Positions 17,454 to 26,160 of a DNA stretch of 64,000 bases are shown here, in pieces. The notes under the pieces were generated by a model. It did not search any database, was not told the DNA's origin, and saw only the letters and a list, made by a program, of their open reading frames with translations. This stretch comes from Streptomyces scabichelini (GTDB lineage: Bacteria; Actinomycetota; Actinomycetes; Streptomycetales; Streptomycetaceae). Positions within the stretch are counted from its first letter, which is position 1. Each line of letters begins with the position of its first letter. The position numbers and the translations under genes are program-made. Where the stretch lies: assembly GCF_011045015.1 (NCBI RefSeq), contig NZ_JAAKZY010000030.1:1-64000 (forward strand), written 5' to 3'.

Positions 17454-18275
17454 TCAGCCCTTGAGCGCGCCGGACATGAAGCCCCGTATGTAGTGCCGTT
17501 GGAGCAGCAGGAACAGGAGGAGGCAGGGCACGGCGAGGACCACCACGCCCGCCTCGGTGGCGCCGTAGTCGACGGCGCCCATGCTCTGCTGCCGCAGGTT
17601 CGCGACGGCCAGTGGCAGCGGCGCCTTCTCGCTGTCGGAGATGAGGATCAGCGGTGCGATGAAGTCGTTCCAGGCCGCGAGGAACGCGAAGAGACCGACG
17701 GTGATCAGTCCCGGTCGCACCGCCGGGAGGAGGACCCGCCGCAGCGCGCCCGCCGTGCCGCAGCCGTCGACCAGCGCCGACTCCTCCAGTTCGCGCGGCA
17801 CCGCCTCGAAGGAGATCCGCATCATGAAGGTGGCGAACGGCAGTTGGAACATGGCCAGCACCAGGCTCAGCCCGATCAGCGAGTTCTGCAGGTGGAGCCT
17901 GCCGAGCAGTACGTAGAGAGGGATGAGGAGGGTGGCGTACGGGACCATGAGGATGGCCAGGGTCGCCAGGAACAGCAGGTTCTTGCCGGGGAAGTCGAAG
18001 CGGGCGAAGGCGTAGCCGCCCAGCAGCGACACTCCGAGGGTCAGGGCGACGGTCAGCGCGGAGACGACGGTGCTGTTGAGGAGGTATCGCCACAGGCCCG
18101 CGTCGTAGTCGAGCAGCGTCCGGTAGTTGCCGAGGCCGTAACCGGACTCCTGTGCCGTGCCGGGCTGCCCGCTGACGGAGGCCCAGGCGTTCCACAGCAG
18201 CGGAAAGAGGAAGACGACGGCCAGCCCTCCGGCGACGACGTAGTAGGGCGTACGGCCGAGGGTGCGGGTCAGCAC
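17454..18275 (-). CDS. Carbohydrate ABC transporter permease, MalG type
   Basis: A 273-aa inner-membrane permease with six hydrophobic segments. The cytoplasmic EAA loop reads ELEESALVDGCGTAGALRRVLLP, the surface that docks to the ATPase. It ends MSGALKG, as many MalG-type proteins do. The GTG start is supported by AGAAGGGA eight bases upstream. It lies 46 bp after its partner permease and before the GH127 gene. No ATPase gene is present, as usual for streptomycete sugar importers that share the multitask ATPase MsiK. Confidence 0.92.
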   Translation of the reverse strand: MLTRTLGRTPYYVVAGGLAVVFLFPLLWNAWASVSGQPGTAQESGYGLGNYRTLLDYDAGLWRYLLNSTVVSALTVALTLGVSLLGGYAFARFDFPGKNLLFLATLAILMVPYATLLIPLYVLLGRLHLQNSLIGLSLVLAMFQLPFATFMMRISFEAVPRELEESALVDGCGTAGALRRVLLPAVRPGLITVGLFAFLAAWNDFIAPLILISDSEKAPLPLAVANLRQQSMGAVDYGATEAGVVVLAVPCLLLFLLLQRHYIRGFMSGALKG

Positions 18276-18321
18276 CGTGGTGTCCCTTCTCGTAAGGCAC
18301 GTGAGGTACGTGAGGTACGGC

Positions 18322-19284
18322 TCATGACTCGTCGGCGCGGCGCATACCGCGGAACTGGAGGACGTTGAGCAGGAGCAGCACGGCAAGGACGGTGATCGAC
18401 AGGGCCGCCGCGGTGCCCAGGTTCAGCCGTTGGAAGGCCTCGCGGTAGATCAACTGGACGACGGTGACGGTGCTGTTGTCCGGTCCGCCCTTGGTGAGGA
18501 TGAAGAACTGGTCGAAGGCGAGCAGCGATCCGGTCACACACAGCAGCAGCGTCAGGGCGAGGGACGGCCGCAACAGCGGCAGCGTGATGGAGCGGAAGAT
18601 CTGGCCGCGGCTCGCGCCGTCCATGCGGGCGGCCTCGAACACCTCCTGGGGGATGCGCTGGAGGCCCACGAGGAGGATCAGCATGTAGAAGCCGGCGAAC
18701 TTCCAGACGATGAGGAAGACCGTCGACAACAGGGCGGAGGTCGGTGTGCCGAGGAAGGACACCGGGTCGTCGACGAGGCCGAGTTTTTCCAGGATGCGGC
18801 TGAGCGGGCCGGTGCTGGGGCTGTACAGGCCCCAGAACAGCAGGGACGCGGAGGCCAGTCCCAGGGCGCCGGGCAGAAAGTAGACCGTACGGAAGAAGCC
18901 CGCCCCGGGCCGGGACTCCTGCACCAGCAGGGCAAGGAGGAGAGCGAGGCCGAGGAGTACGACCGTGACGATCCCGGTGTAGAGGAGGGTGAAGCGGACC
19001 GCGGGCCAGAACAGGGTGCTGTCGGTCGCGTCGGTGTAGTTCTCGGGGGCGTTGAAGCCCCGGTCGCCCGCGAGGAGCGGCCAGTCGCTGAGCGACATCT
19101 GCCCGACGAGCAGCAGCGGCAGCAGGAAGAACACCGCGACGAACACGGCCGTGGGGGCCGCGTAGGCGAGACCTTTCGCTTTGCGGGACCGCCACCGGGG
19201 CGGGGTGGCGCGGGACGGACGGACCCGGCGTTCCGGCCGGGTCCTGGGTTCGGCCGCCGCTGGGTCGGCTGCCTTCACCTGCAT
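18322..19284 (-). CDS. Carbohydrate ABC transporter permease, MalF type
   Basis: A 320-aa permease with a basic, proline-rich cytoplasmic N-terminus (to about residue 37) and six membrane segments. The EAA motif is QEVFEAARMDGASRGQIFRS, followed by ITLPLLRP. The final loop carries FILTKGGPDNST, typical of the MalF/UgpA class. It pairs with the MalG-type protein encoded next in the operon, and the upstream solute-binding lipoprotein delivers substrate. By context the substrate is an arabinose-containing oligosaccharide. Confidence 0.92.
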   Translation of the reverse strand: MQVKAADPAAAEPRTRPERRVRPSRATPPRWRSRKAKGLAYAAPTAVFVAVFFLLPLLLVGQMSLSDWPLLAGDRGFNAPENYTDATDSTLFWPAVRFTLLYTGIVTVVLLGLALLLALLVQESRPGAGFFRTVYFLPGALGLASASLLFWGLYSPSTGPLSRILEKLGLVDDPVSFLGTPTSALLSTVFLIVWKFAGFYMLILLVGLQRIPQEVFEAARMDGASRGQIFRSITLPLLRPSLALTLLLCVTGSLLAFDQFFILTKGGPDNSTVTVVQLIYREAFQRLNLGTAAALSITVLAVLLLLNVLQFRGMRRADES

Positions 19285-19337
19285 GGCTCTCCTCTGCCGT
19301 GTGACGTGGGAGGGGTGCTGCGGGAGCCGGGTGCCGT

Positions 19338-20657
19338 TCAGTCGGCCAGTGAGGCGCTGACCGCTTCGTTGTCCTTGTCGACGGACGCCCCGTCGCCGAA
19401 GACGGCGTCGCGCATCAGGCTCAGCCAGGGCCCGTTGGGGTCGTTGAAGGTCTGGCCGAACTTCAGCGCGTACGGGGTACGGCCGTCGGCCACGAGTTCG
19501 TTGATCGTCACCAGCCGCGGGTCCGCCTTGGAGTACTTGTTGGACGCGAGGTCGGTGCGCGCCACCACGTCCTTGTTGGCGGCGACCACGTCGACCTGCG
19601 CCTTGTCGCCCAGTGACCAGGCGAGGAAGTTCCAGGCCTGGTCGGCCGACTTGCTGGTGGCGGCGATACCGATGGCGTCACCGCCGACGAAGGTGGACTT
19701 GCCGCCGTCGGGTCCGGGGATGGGCGCGACGCCGAGGTCGAGGTCCTTGGGCATCAGCCCCAGGGTGGTCGACGGCATGGGCATGACGCCGACCTTGCCC
19801 TTCGGGAAGACCCCGGTCCAGGTCGTGCCCGTCTCCTCGCGTGCGCCGGGGGCCACGATGTCGTCCCTCACCCACCCGCGGTAGGTGTCGTAGACCTTCT
19901 TGGCGGTGTCGGAGTCGAGAGTTGCCTCGGTTCCCTCCTTGTTGAGCACCTCTTCGCCCGCGGACCAGATGGACGGCCACCAGGTGAAGACACCGCAGCC
20001 GCCGCAGTTGCCGCCGAAGAAGGTGCCGTTGACGCCGCTGCCCAGCGCGTCCACGGCCCGTGCCTGCCGGTCCCACTCGCTCAGGCTGGTGGGCGGCTTG
20101 TCGGGGTCGAGCTTCGCCTTCCGGTAGAGGTCCTTGTTGTAGAAGAGCACCGACAGGTCGAGGGTGTGCGGCACGACGTACTTCTTGTCCTCGTACGTGC
20201 CGGCCTTGATGTGCGACTGGGCGAGGTTCTCGGCGAAGGGCAGGGCGTCGACGCGTTCGGTGAGGTCGGCGAACAGCCCGCTGGAGGTGTAGTTCGGAAC
20301 GAACACCACGTCGGAGGCGAACAGGTCGGGCAGGTCCTTGGACCCGGCGGCCGCACCGACCTTCGCCTGGTAGTCGTCGGTGGGGACGACGGTCAGCTCG
20401 ATCTTGTTCTTGTGGCCCTCGTTGTATGCCTTGACCAGCGCCTCGCTCTGCGGCCGGGTCGCCGCACGCGTCCACATCGTCAGCGTGGCGCCGTCGTCGA
20501 CGCCCTTGGCGTCCGCCGCGCCCCCTCCACCTCCCGCGCCGTCCGAGCCGTCGTCCCCGGAGCCGCATGCCGTGACCAGGCTAGAGGCGACGAGGAGCGC
20601 GACGGCACCGGTGGTGATTCGGCGTAGGTATCCACATGGTCCGGTCGTGCTCCCCAT
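19338..20657 (-). CDS. Sugar-binding lipoprotein of ABC importer
   Basis: A 439-aa extracellular solute-binding protein (family 1). The signal peptide ends in the lipobox LVTACGSG, so Cys at about residue 31 is lipidated and the protein is anchored outside the membrane. A Gly-rich linker precedes the mature domain (TLTMWTRAATRPQSEALVKA). It is the first gene of the operon with two permeases and GH127. A promoter (TTGACG-17-TAGCTT) and the palindrome GAAAAGCTTTTC lie 40-83 bp upstream, the expected target of the divergent LacI-family protein. Confidence 0.92.
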   Translation of the reverse strand: MGSTTGPCGYLRRITTGAVALLVASSLVTACGSGDDGSDGAGGGGGAADAKGVDDGATLTMWTRAATRPQSEALVKAYNEGHKNKIELTVVPTDDYQAKVGAAAGSKDLPDLFASDVVFVPNYTSSGLFADLTERVDALPFAENLAQSHIKAGTYEDKKYVVPHTLDLSVLFYNKDLYRKAKLDPDKPPTSLSEWDRQARAVDALGSGVNGTFFGGNCGGCGVFTWWPSIWSAGEEVLNKEGTEATLDSDTAKKVYDTYRGWVRDDIVAPGAREETGTTWTGVFPKGKVGVMPMPSTTLGLMPKDLDLGVAPIPGPDGGKSTFVGGDAIGIAATSKSADQAWNFLAWSLGDKAQVDVVAANKDVVARTDLASNKYSKADPRLVTINELVADGRTPYALKFGQTFNDPNGPWLSLMRDAVFGDGASVDKDNEAVSASLAD

Positions 20658-20696
20658 AACGATCCCCCTCGTGCGGGTTCTGCGCCGGAAGAAACC

Positions 20697-20708
20697 GAAA
20701 AGCTTTTC
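20697..20708. promoter_or_regulatory. LacI-type operator before the importer operon
   Basis: GAAAAGCTTTTC is a perfect 12-bp palindrome placed three bases downstream of the predicted -10 of the importer promoter. A matching GAAAACCTTTT site follows the -10 of the hydrolase promoter at 21960. The arrangement suggests roadblock-type repression by the LacI protein encoded between them. Confidence 0.7.
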
Positions 20709-20711
20709 TGA

Positions 20712-20740
20712 AAGCTAGGACTCGGCTCACTGTCCGTCAA
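20712..20740 (-). promoter_or_regulatory. Promoter of the importer/GH127 operon
   Basis: On the minus strand TTGACG (20740-20735) and TAGCTT (20717-20712) are separated by 17 bp. Together with the palindrome immediately downstream this forms the same layout as at 21929-21970. Confidence 0.6.
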
Positions 20741-20860
20741 TCCCCTTGCACAGAAAGGAAATCCGGGACCTGGCGAGACCTGTGAAAACAGGCTGGACAC
20801 ACCTCGACCGAAACAACTCGCGTACGGTTTACGCACGCAAGGCGAGACAGGAGAACACCC

Positions 20861-21889
20861 ATGGCACAGGCCACCGGCCCCTCTCGTTCGCAGCCGGCCA
20901 CGCTCAGCGACGTCGCCCGGCTGGCAGGCGTGTCCATCGCCACCGCGTCCAAGGCCCTCAACGGCCGCAGCCAGGTGCGCGCCGAGACCCGGCAGCGGGT
21001 GGTCGACGCGGCCGAGCGGCTGTCGTTCCGGCCCAACCAGCTGGCCCGCGGTCTGCTCGCCGGGCGCACAGGCACCGTCGGTCTGCTCACCAGCGACCTG
21101 GAGGGCCGGTTCAGTATCCCGATCCTCATGGGTGCCGAGGACGCCTTCGGAGCGGGCGAGGTCGCGGTGTTCCTCTGCGATGCCCGTGGCGACGCGATCC
21201 GAGAGCAGCACCACGTCCGTGCGCTGCTGGGCCGCCGGGTCGACGGCCTCATCGTGGTGGGCAGCCGGACCGACCCGCGCCCGTCCCTGGGCCGCGAGTT
21301 GCCCGTCCCCGTCGTCTACGCGTACGCGCCGTCGGAGGATCCGGCGGATCTGTCCATCGTCCCCGACAGCGTGGGCGCCGGCCGGATCGCCGTGGACCAT
21401 CTGCTCGTCTGCGGCCGCAACCGGATCGCGCACATCACCGGCGACCCCGGGTATCTCGCGGCGCAGGAGCGGGCCGAGGGTGCCCGGTCCGCGCTCGCCG
21501 ACGCCGGCCTCTCGCTGGTCGGCGAACCACGGTTCGGGGTGTGGTCGGAGGGCTGGGGACGGGCGGCCACTGCGATGCTGCTCGGCCAGCACCCGGACGT
21601 CGACGCCGTCCTGTGCGGCAGCGACCAGATCGCTCGCGGCGTCATGGACGTACTGCGCGAGCGGGGCCACCGGGTGCCGGAGGACGTGGCGGTCATGGGC
21701 TTCGACAACTGGCGGGTCCTCACCTCCGCCTCCCGCCCACCGCTGACCAGCGTCGACATGAACCTCGAACAGGTCGGGCGGGCGGCCGCGCACGCCCTGT
21801 TCAGCGCGATCGCCGGGGCACGGCGCTCGGGCGTCGAGGCCCTGCCCTGCCGCGTGGTGATCAGGGGGTCCACCGCGCCGTTGTCCTGA
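20861..21889 (+). CDS. LacI-family transcriptional repressor
   Basis: A 342-aa LacI/GalR regulator. The helix-turn-helix is at residues about 13-60 (TLSDVARLAGVSIATASKAL, then NGRSQVRAETRQRV), with the hinge helix FRPNQLARGLLAGRTGTVG. The periplasmic-binding-like effector domain follows, including GFDNW and PLTSVDMNLEQ near the end. It lies between the importer/GH127 operon (divergent) and the large secreted hydrolase gene. Two similar GAAAA-SS-TTTT operators flank it, each just after a promoter -10. It probably represses both units until an arabinose-containing sugar binds (inference). Confidence 0.92.
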   Translation: MAQATGPSRSQPATLSDVARLAGVSIATASKALNGRSQVRAETRQRVVDAAERLSFRPNQLARGLLAGRTGTVGLLTSDLEGRFSIPILMGAEDAFGAGEVAVFLCDARGDAIREQHHVRALLGRRVDGLIVVGSRTDPRPSLGRELPVPVVYAYAPSEDPADLSIVPDSVGAGRIAVDHLLVCGRNRIAHITGDPGYLAAQERAEGARSALADAGLSLVGEPRFGVWSEGWGRAATAMLLGQHPDVDAVLCGSDQIARGVMDVLRERGHRVPEDVAVMGFDNWRVLTSASRPPLTSVDMNLEQVGRAAAHALFSAIAGARRSGVEALPCRVVIRGSTAPLS

Positions 21890-21928
21890 ACACGCGCGGC
21901 CGGTCACCTCGGCCCTCCGGCATCCCTC

Positions 21929-21957
21929 TTGACACTTCCGGGGCCCACACTTACGTT
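21929..21957 (+). promoter_or_regulatory. Promoter of the large secreted hydrolase gene
   Basis: TTGACA (21929-21934) and TACGTT (21952-21957) are separated by 17 bp. The transcript would have an unusually long leader of about 365 bases before the start codon at 22330. I see no clear riboswitch in that leader. Confidence 0.6.
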
Positions 21958-21959
21958 GC

Positions 21960-21971
21960 GAAAACCTTTTA
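21960..21971. promoter_or_regulatory. LacI-type operator before the secreted hydrolase
   Basis: GAAAACCTTTTA is a near copy of the GAAAAGCTTTTC palindrome at 20697 and begins two bases after the predicted -10. The shared position relative to both promoters supports control by the intervening LacI gene. Confidence 0.6.
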
Positions 21972-22329
21972 GGTCGTTTCAGCACCTCTCGGGGACACGG
22001 GGGAACACTCCCCCGACCGGTCCCCTTCCTCGCACTTCAGCGCTTCCACGTGCACAGCCTTACTGGCACAGCCTTATGTCATGAGCACTACATGAGCGAC
22101 GGCAGCCGATGCCCCGTCACCATGCGCGCCCGGGTGCAGACGCTTGCTGTCGACCGGACAGGGAGCATCCGATGAGAAGACGACGGACGGCGATCCCCGG
22201 AGGGGCCAACAACGCGTCCCACCGGTACGACGCCGGCGCACCGGGCGACGGCAGCACGACCCGGCTCCGGCTGAACGCGGCCTCGAAGGCCACTCATTTG
22301 TCGGGCGCCCAGGAACGGCAGGCCCTGCG

Positions 22330-25300
22330 ATGAAGCGCCTCCTCTTGGCACTGGTGCTCATCGTCTGTTCCGTCTTCACCGCGACCCCGGCCCACGCGGC
22401 GCAGACCATCGGGTTCCCCACCTTCAGCGGGCCCGCGATCCCGGCACCGCCCGTCGCCTACACGCCGGGCGACATGATGCGGAGCATCTACGACGCGGAG
22501 AGTTCGGGGACCGACTTCTGGATGGACCGCCTGCTGGCCCGCTCCGGCAACGACCCGGCCGGACCCTGGCTGATGAGCCGTGGTCGCGCCGTCTTCATGA
22601 AGGAGCACGACCCCTCCAAGCTCGGGTTCGGCGGCAAGGTCGCCTACTGGGAGAGCATCAACGACAACAGCGCCTACACGGTCGCGATCAGCCCGGGCAC
22701 CTTCACCGAACAGGTCTCCCAGCGCCGGCAGGCACCCAGCCACTGGAAGAGCGTGCACACCAGCGGCTCGGTCACGGTCGACCAGGCCAAGTTCATCACC
22801 GACAACAACGTCGCAGTGACCAACCTGTCGATCAAGAACAACGGCAGCAGCTCCGCCACACTGCAGTTACGGGCCACCTCCTCGTACACCACCTCGGGCA
22901 CCGGCAGCGAGCTGACGGGGCAGGTGAACGCCTACAACAACCTCACCACCATCCGCCCGCGGCTCACCGGCGACGGCTTCGCCGTCTCCAGCGGCGGCCT
23001 CAACCGGTCCGTGACGATCGCGGCCGGAGCCACGGTGACCGCCAAGGTGGTCATGGGCTTCGTCACCGACGAGATCCCCGAGTCGCTCACCGAGTACAAC
23101 GCCTACGCGGGCTACTCCAACGCGACCGCGTTCGCCACCCACGTCAGGGCCTACAACCTGTGGTGGGCGAAGAACGTGCCCTACATCGACGTACCCGAAG
23201 CCGCGATCAAGAAGAACATCTACTACCGCTGGTGGCTGATGCGCTTCAACAACCTCGACGCCGACATCCCCGGTCAGACCTTCCAGTTCCCGACCTCGAC
23301 CGAAGGCGTCCTCGGCTACAACAACGCGATCGCGCTCACCCAGCCGATGCACATCGACGACCTCAAGTACCTGCGCAACCCGGCCTACGCGTACGGGGAC
23401 TGGCTCAGCGTCGGCCAGACCTCCAAGGGCGGGCGCTTCCTCGACAACCCCGGTGACCCGGAGAACTGGTCCAACAGCTACACCCAGTACATCGCCGAGG
23501 CGGCCTGGAAGAGCTACCAGATCCACGGCGGCCAACCGGGCATCGCCGCCAATCTGGCCCGCTACGCGGAGGGCGACGTCAAGGGCCAACTCGCGCACTA
23601 CGACCACGACAACAACAAGCTCATCGAGTACGACTGGGGCGCACTGACCGGCAACGACGCCGACGCCGTCTCCTTCCACTGGAAGCCCGGCAACATGGAC
23701 CGCGCCGAGTCCGCCTACCAGTACAGCGGCGCGCTCGCCGCCGCGCAGGCCTACGAGGCGATCGGCAACACGGCCAAGGCAACCGAGATGCGCACGCTCG
23801 CCACGCAGATCAAGGACGCCATCGTCAACGTGCTGTGGAACCCCAACCGGCAGCTGTTCGAGCACCGATTGAAGTCGACCAACGAATGGGTGCCCTGGAA
23901 GGAGATCAACAACTACTACCCGTTCTCGGTCGGAGCCGTCCCCGACACAGCGACGTACAAGCAGGCTCTGCGGCTGTACGACGACCCAGCCCAGTACCCG
24001 GTCTTCCCCTTCTACACGGCCAACCAGGTCGACAAGAAGGCGGCGGCCGACGCCGGGAACCCGGGCTCGAACAACTTCTCCACCATCAACTCGACCGTGC
24101 AGTTCCGGCTCTACTCCTCAGTGCTGCGCAACTACCCCAACTCCTGGATGAACGCGACCGACTACAAGAAGCTGCTCTACTGGAACACCTGGGCCCAGTA
24201 CGTCGGCGGCAACACCCAGTGGCCGGACGCCAACGAGTTCTGGGCCGACTGGAACGGCAGCGCGATCAACTACCGCTCCTGGATCCACCACAACATCCTG
24301 GGCAGCAGCAACTGGACCGTGATCGAGGACGTCGCCGGCCTGCGGACACGCAACGACGCCAAGGTCGAGCTCTCACCGATCAACATCGGCTGGGACCACT
24401 TCACCGTCAACAACCTCCGCTACCGGGGCGCCGACCTGTCCATCGTCTGGGACGACCCGGCCGACGGGGTGGTGCGCTACCCCGGCGTCCCGGAGGGCTA
24501 CTCGATCTACGTCAACGGCAACCGGGCCGCCACCGTCAGCTCGCTGGTGCCCTTCACCTGGGACCCGGCCACCGGCGACGTCACCACGAGCGGCACGGTC
24601 ACCCACCACACGTCCGTCGCGGGACTGAAGGCCCCCAACCAGGTCGTGCAGAACAGTCCCCAGATGGTCGACATGCTCGCCAAGGCCGGCGTCGACCTGA
24701 CCGCCGACCTGACCAACCTCGCCTCCGGGGCGACGGTGTCCGCCTCCCACACCGGATCCGGCAGCGCCGCCTCCGGCGCGGTCGACGGCTACCCCACCGA
24801 CGAACCGTTCTGGGGTGCGGGCGGCTCCCCCAACAGCCAGGACTGGTACGAGCTGAACTTCGGCACTGCCCGCACGCTGAACGAGGTGCGCCTGTACTTC
24901 AAGGACAGTCGCCCGGCGAGCACCGCCTACCGGGCCCCGTCCGCGTACACCGTCCAGTACTACGACGGCAGTTCCTGGGCGAACGCACCTGCCCAGACCA
25001 AGAGCCCGCCCGCGCCGCGGGCCAACTACAACCTGGTGCGGTTCCCGGCGATCAACGCCCAGCGCGTACGGGTCCTGGCCACCAACGCCTCGGGGGCCAA
25101 GACGGGCCTCACCGAGGTCAAGGTGTACAACCGCGGCGGCGCCCAACCACCGGCCAACCAGGCGAGCTCCGCGACAGCGTCCGCGTCGTACACCTCCTCC
25201 TGGGAGAGCGTCGCCGCCGTCAACGACGGGATCGACCCACCGTCGTCCAACGACACCGTGAACCCGCGCTGGGGTACCTGGCCGGAGACAGGCCGGCAAT

Positions 25301-25596
25301 GGGCCGAGCTGGCCTGGCCGTCGGCGAAGACCCTCGACAAGGCCGAGGTGTACTTCTTCGACGACGACCAGGGCATCGACATGCCCGCCTCATGGAAGCT
25401 GCAGTACTGGAACGGCAGCGCCTACGTCGACGTGCCCAGTGCCGGCGCCTACCCGCTGGTCAAAAACCAGTACAACACCGTCACCTTCACGGCCACGAGC
25501 ACCACCCGGCTCCGAGTGCTGCTGACCGGCAGCGGCACCAACTCCGTCGGCCTGCTTGAGGCAAAGGTGTACGGCCCCACCCCCTCCAGGCGATGA
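22330..25596 (+). CDS. Secreted MGH1-like glycoside hydrolase with discoidin domains
   Basis: A 1088-aa secreted protein. Signal peptide MKRLLLALVLIVCSVFTATP with cleavage after AHA at about residue 23. A beta-sandwich region (about 30-260) leads to an (alpha/alpha)6-barrel resembling MGH1/GH63-type hydrolases (about 270-740; motifs TFQFPTSTEGVLGYNNAIAL, NWSNSYTQYIAEAAWKSYQI, ANEFWADWNGSAINYRSWIH). Two F5/8-type carbohydrate-binding domains end it (about 800-935 and 950-1085). A GH142-like beta-L-arabinofuranosidase role is conceivable given the GH127 neighbour, but the exact family is not certain. It would trim a plant polysaccharide outside the cell, feeding the importer operon that shares its operator. 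Confidence 0.8.
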   Translation: MKRLLLALVLIVCSVFTATPAHAAQTIGFPTFSGPAIPAPPVAYTPGDMMRSIYDAESSGTDFWMDRLLARSGNDPAGPWLMSRGRAVFMKEHDPSKLGFGGKVAYWESINDNSAYTVAISPGTFTEQVSQRRQAPSHWKSVHTSGSVTVDQAKFITDNNVAVTNLSIKNNGSSSATLQLRATSSYTTSGTGSELTGQVNAYNNLTTIRPRLTGDGFAVSSGGLNRSVTIAAGATVTAKVVMGFVTDEIPESLTEYNAYAGYSNATAFATHVRAYNLWWAKNVPYIDVPEAAIKKNIYYRWWLMRFNNLDADIPGQTFQFPTSTEGVLGYNNAIALTQPMHIDDLKYLRNPAYAYGDWLSVGQTSKGGRFLDNPGDPENWSNSYTQYIAEAAWKSYQIHGGQPGIAANLARYAEGDVKGQLAHYDHDNNKLIEYDWGALTGNDADAVSFHWKPGNMDRAESAYQYSGALAAAQAYEAIGNTAKATEMRTLATQIKDAIVNVLWNPNRQLFEHRLKSTNEWVPWKEINNYYPFSVGAVPDTATYKQALRLYDDPAQYPVFPFYTANQVDKKAAADAGNPGSNNFSTINSTVQFRLYSSVLRNYPNSWMNATDYKKLLYWNTWAQYVGGNTQWPDANEFWADWNGSAINYRSWIHHNILGSSNWTVIEDVAGLRTRNDAKVELSPINIGWDHFTVNNLRYRGADLSIVWDDPADGVVRYPGVPEGYSIYVNGNRAATVSSLVPFTWDPATGDVTTSGTVTHHTSVAGLKAPNQVVQNSPQMVDMLAKAGVDLTADLTNLASGATVSASHTGSGSAASGAVDGYPTDEPFWGAGGSPNSQDWYELNFGTARTLNEVRLYFKDSRPASTAYRAPSAYTVQYYDGSSWANAPAQTKSPPAPRANYNLVRFPAINAQRVRVLATNASGAKTGLTEVKVYNRGGAQPPANQASSATASASYTSSWESVAAVNDGIDPPSSNDTVNPRWGTWPETGRQWAELAWPSAKTLDKAEVYFFDDDQGIDMPASWKLQYWNGSAYVDVPSAGAYPLVKNQYNTVTFTATSTTRLRVLLTGSGTNSVGLLEAKVYGPTPSRR

Positions 25597-25608
25597 AGGG
25601 TGTGCCCA

Positions 25609-25990
25609 GTGACCCGTTCCAGATACCTGTCCGTGCTCACCGCCGTGCTCGCCGCGGTGGTCGCCTTCCTGGTGGCGCCTGCGGCTTCACCCCGGTCGCG
25701 GGGACGGCCGACACCTACACGATCAGTACGCACGCCTCCGGCCAGTGCGTCGATGTCTACGGCGCGTCCGCCGCGGACAACGCCACGATCATCCAGTGGA
25801 CCTGCCACAACGGAATGAACCAGCAGTGGCGGCTCGTCCCCGTGACCGTCAGCGGAACCGACAAGACCTTCAACCTGGTCTCCGTCGCCTCCGGCAAGTG
25901 CGTCGCGCCGAGCGGCGCCTCGTCGGCCTCGAACACCGGCCTGGTGCAGCTGCCCTGCGGCGCGGGCGGCGGCGCGGTCTGCGTCCGGAG
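25609..25990 (+). pseudogene. Secreted ricin-type lectin (CBM13) gene, frameshifted and truncated
   Basis: A GTG-started frame encodes a signal peptide (RYLSVLTAVLAAVVAFLVAP). Near 25685 the reading shifts to another frame, which continues TPVAGTADTYTISTHASGQC and QWTCHNGMNQQWRL, a beta-trefoil ricin-B lectin domain with its Q-x-W repeats. The domain breaks off after about 95 residues at LPCGAGGG and no catalytic domain follows. The loss coincides with the start of the recA upstream region, so a deletion or insertion end probably lies near 25980. Confidence 0.75.
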
Positions 25991-26052
25991 CGGTCCGGTG
26001 CGCGACCCGTCCCGCTCCCCTCATGTTTGATACCTTTCACTGGACACGCAAA

Positions 26053-26068
26053 TCGATCGGATGTTCGT
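26053..26068. promoter_or_regulatory. LexA-like SOS box before recA
   Basis: TCGATCGGATGTTCGT matches the actinobacterial SOS consensus TCGAAC-N4-GTTCGA at ten of twelve defined positions. It lies 93 bp before the recA start codon, suggesting damage induction. Confidence 0.55.
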
Positions 26069-26160
26069 TTACTGGGATCTCCGAGACGTCCGTTGTCGGC
26101 AGTAGACGCTCACGTTCTCCGACGTGCGGCGTGCCACATAATCGGACCGGGTGAAAGCTC

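Noticed and set aside
22109..22333. Possible leader peptide before the secreted hydrolase
   Set aside because: The frame overlaps the hydrolase start, has no conserved motif and no strong ribosome site.
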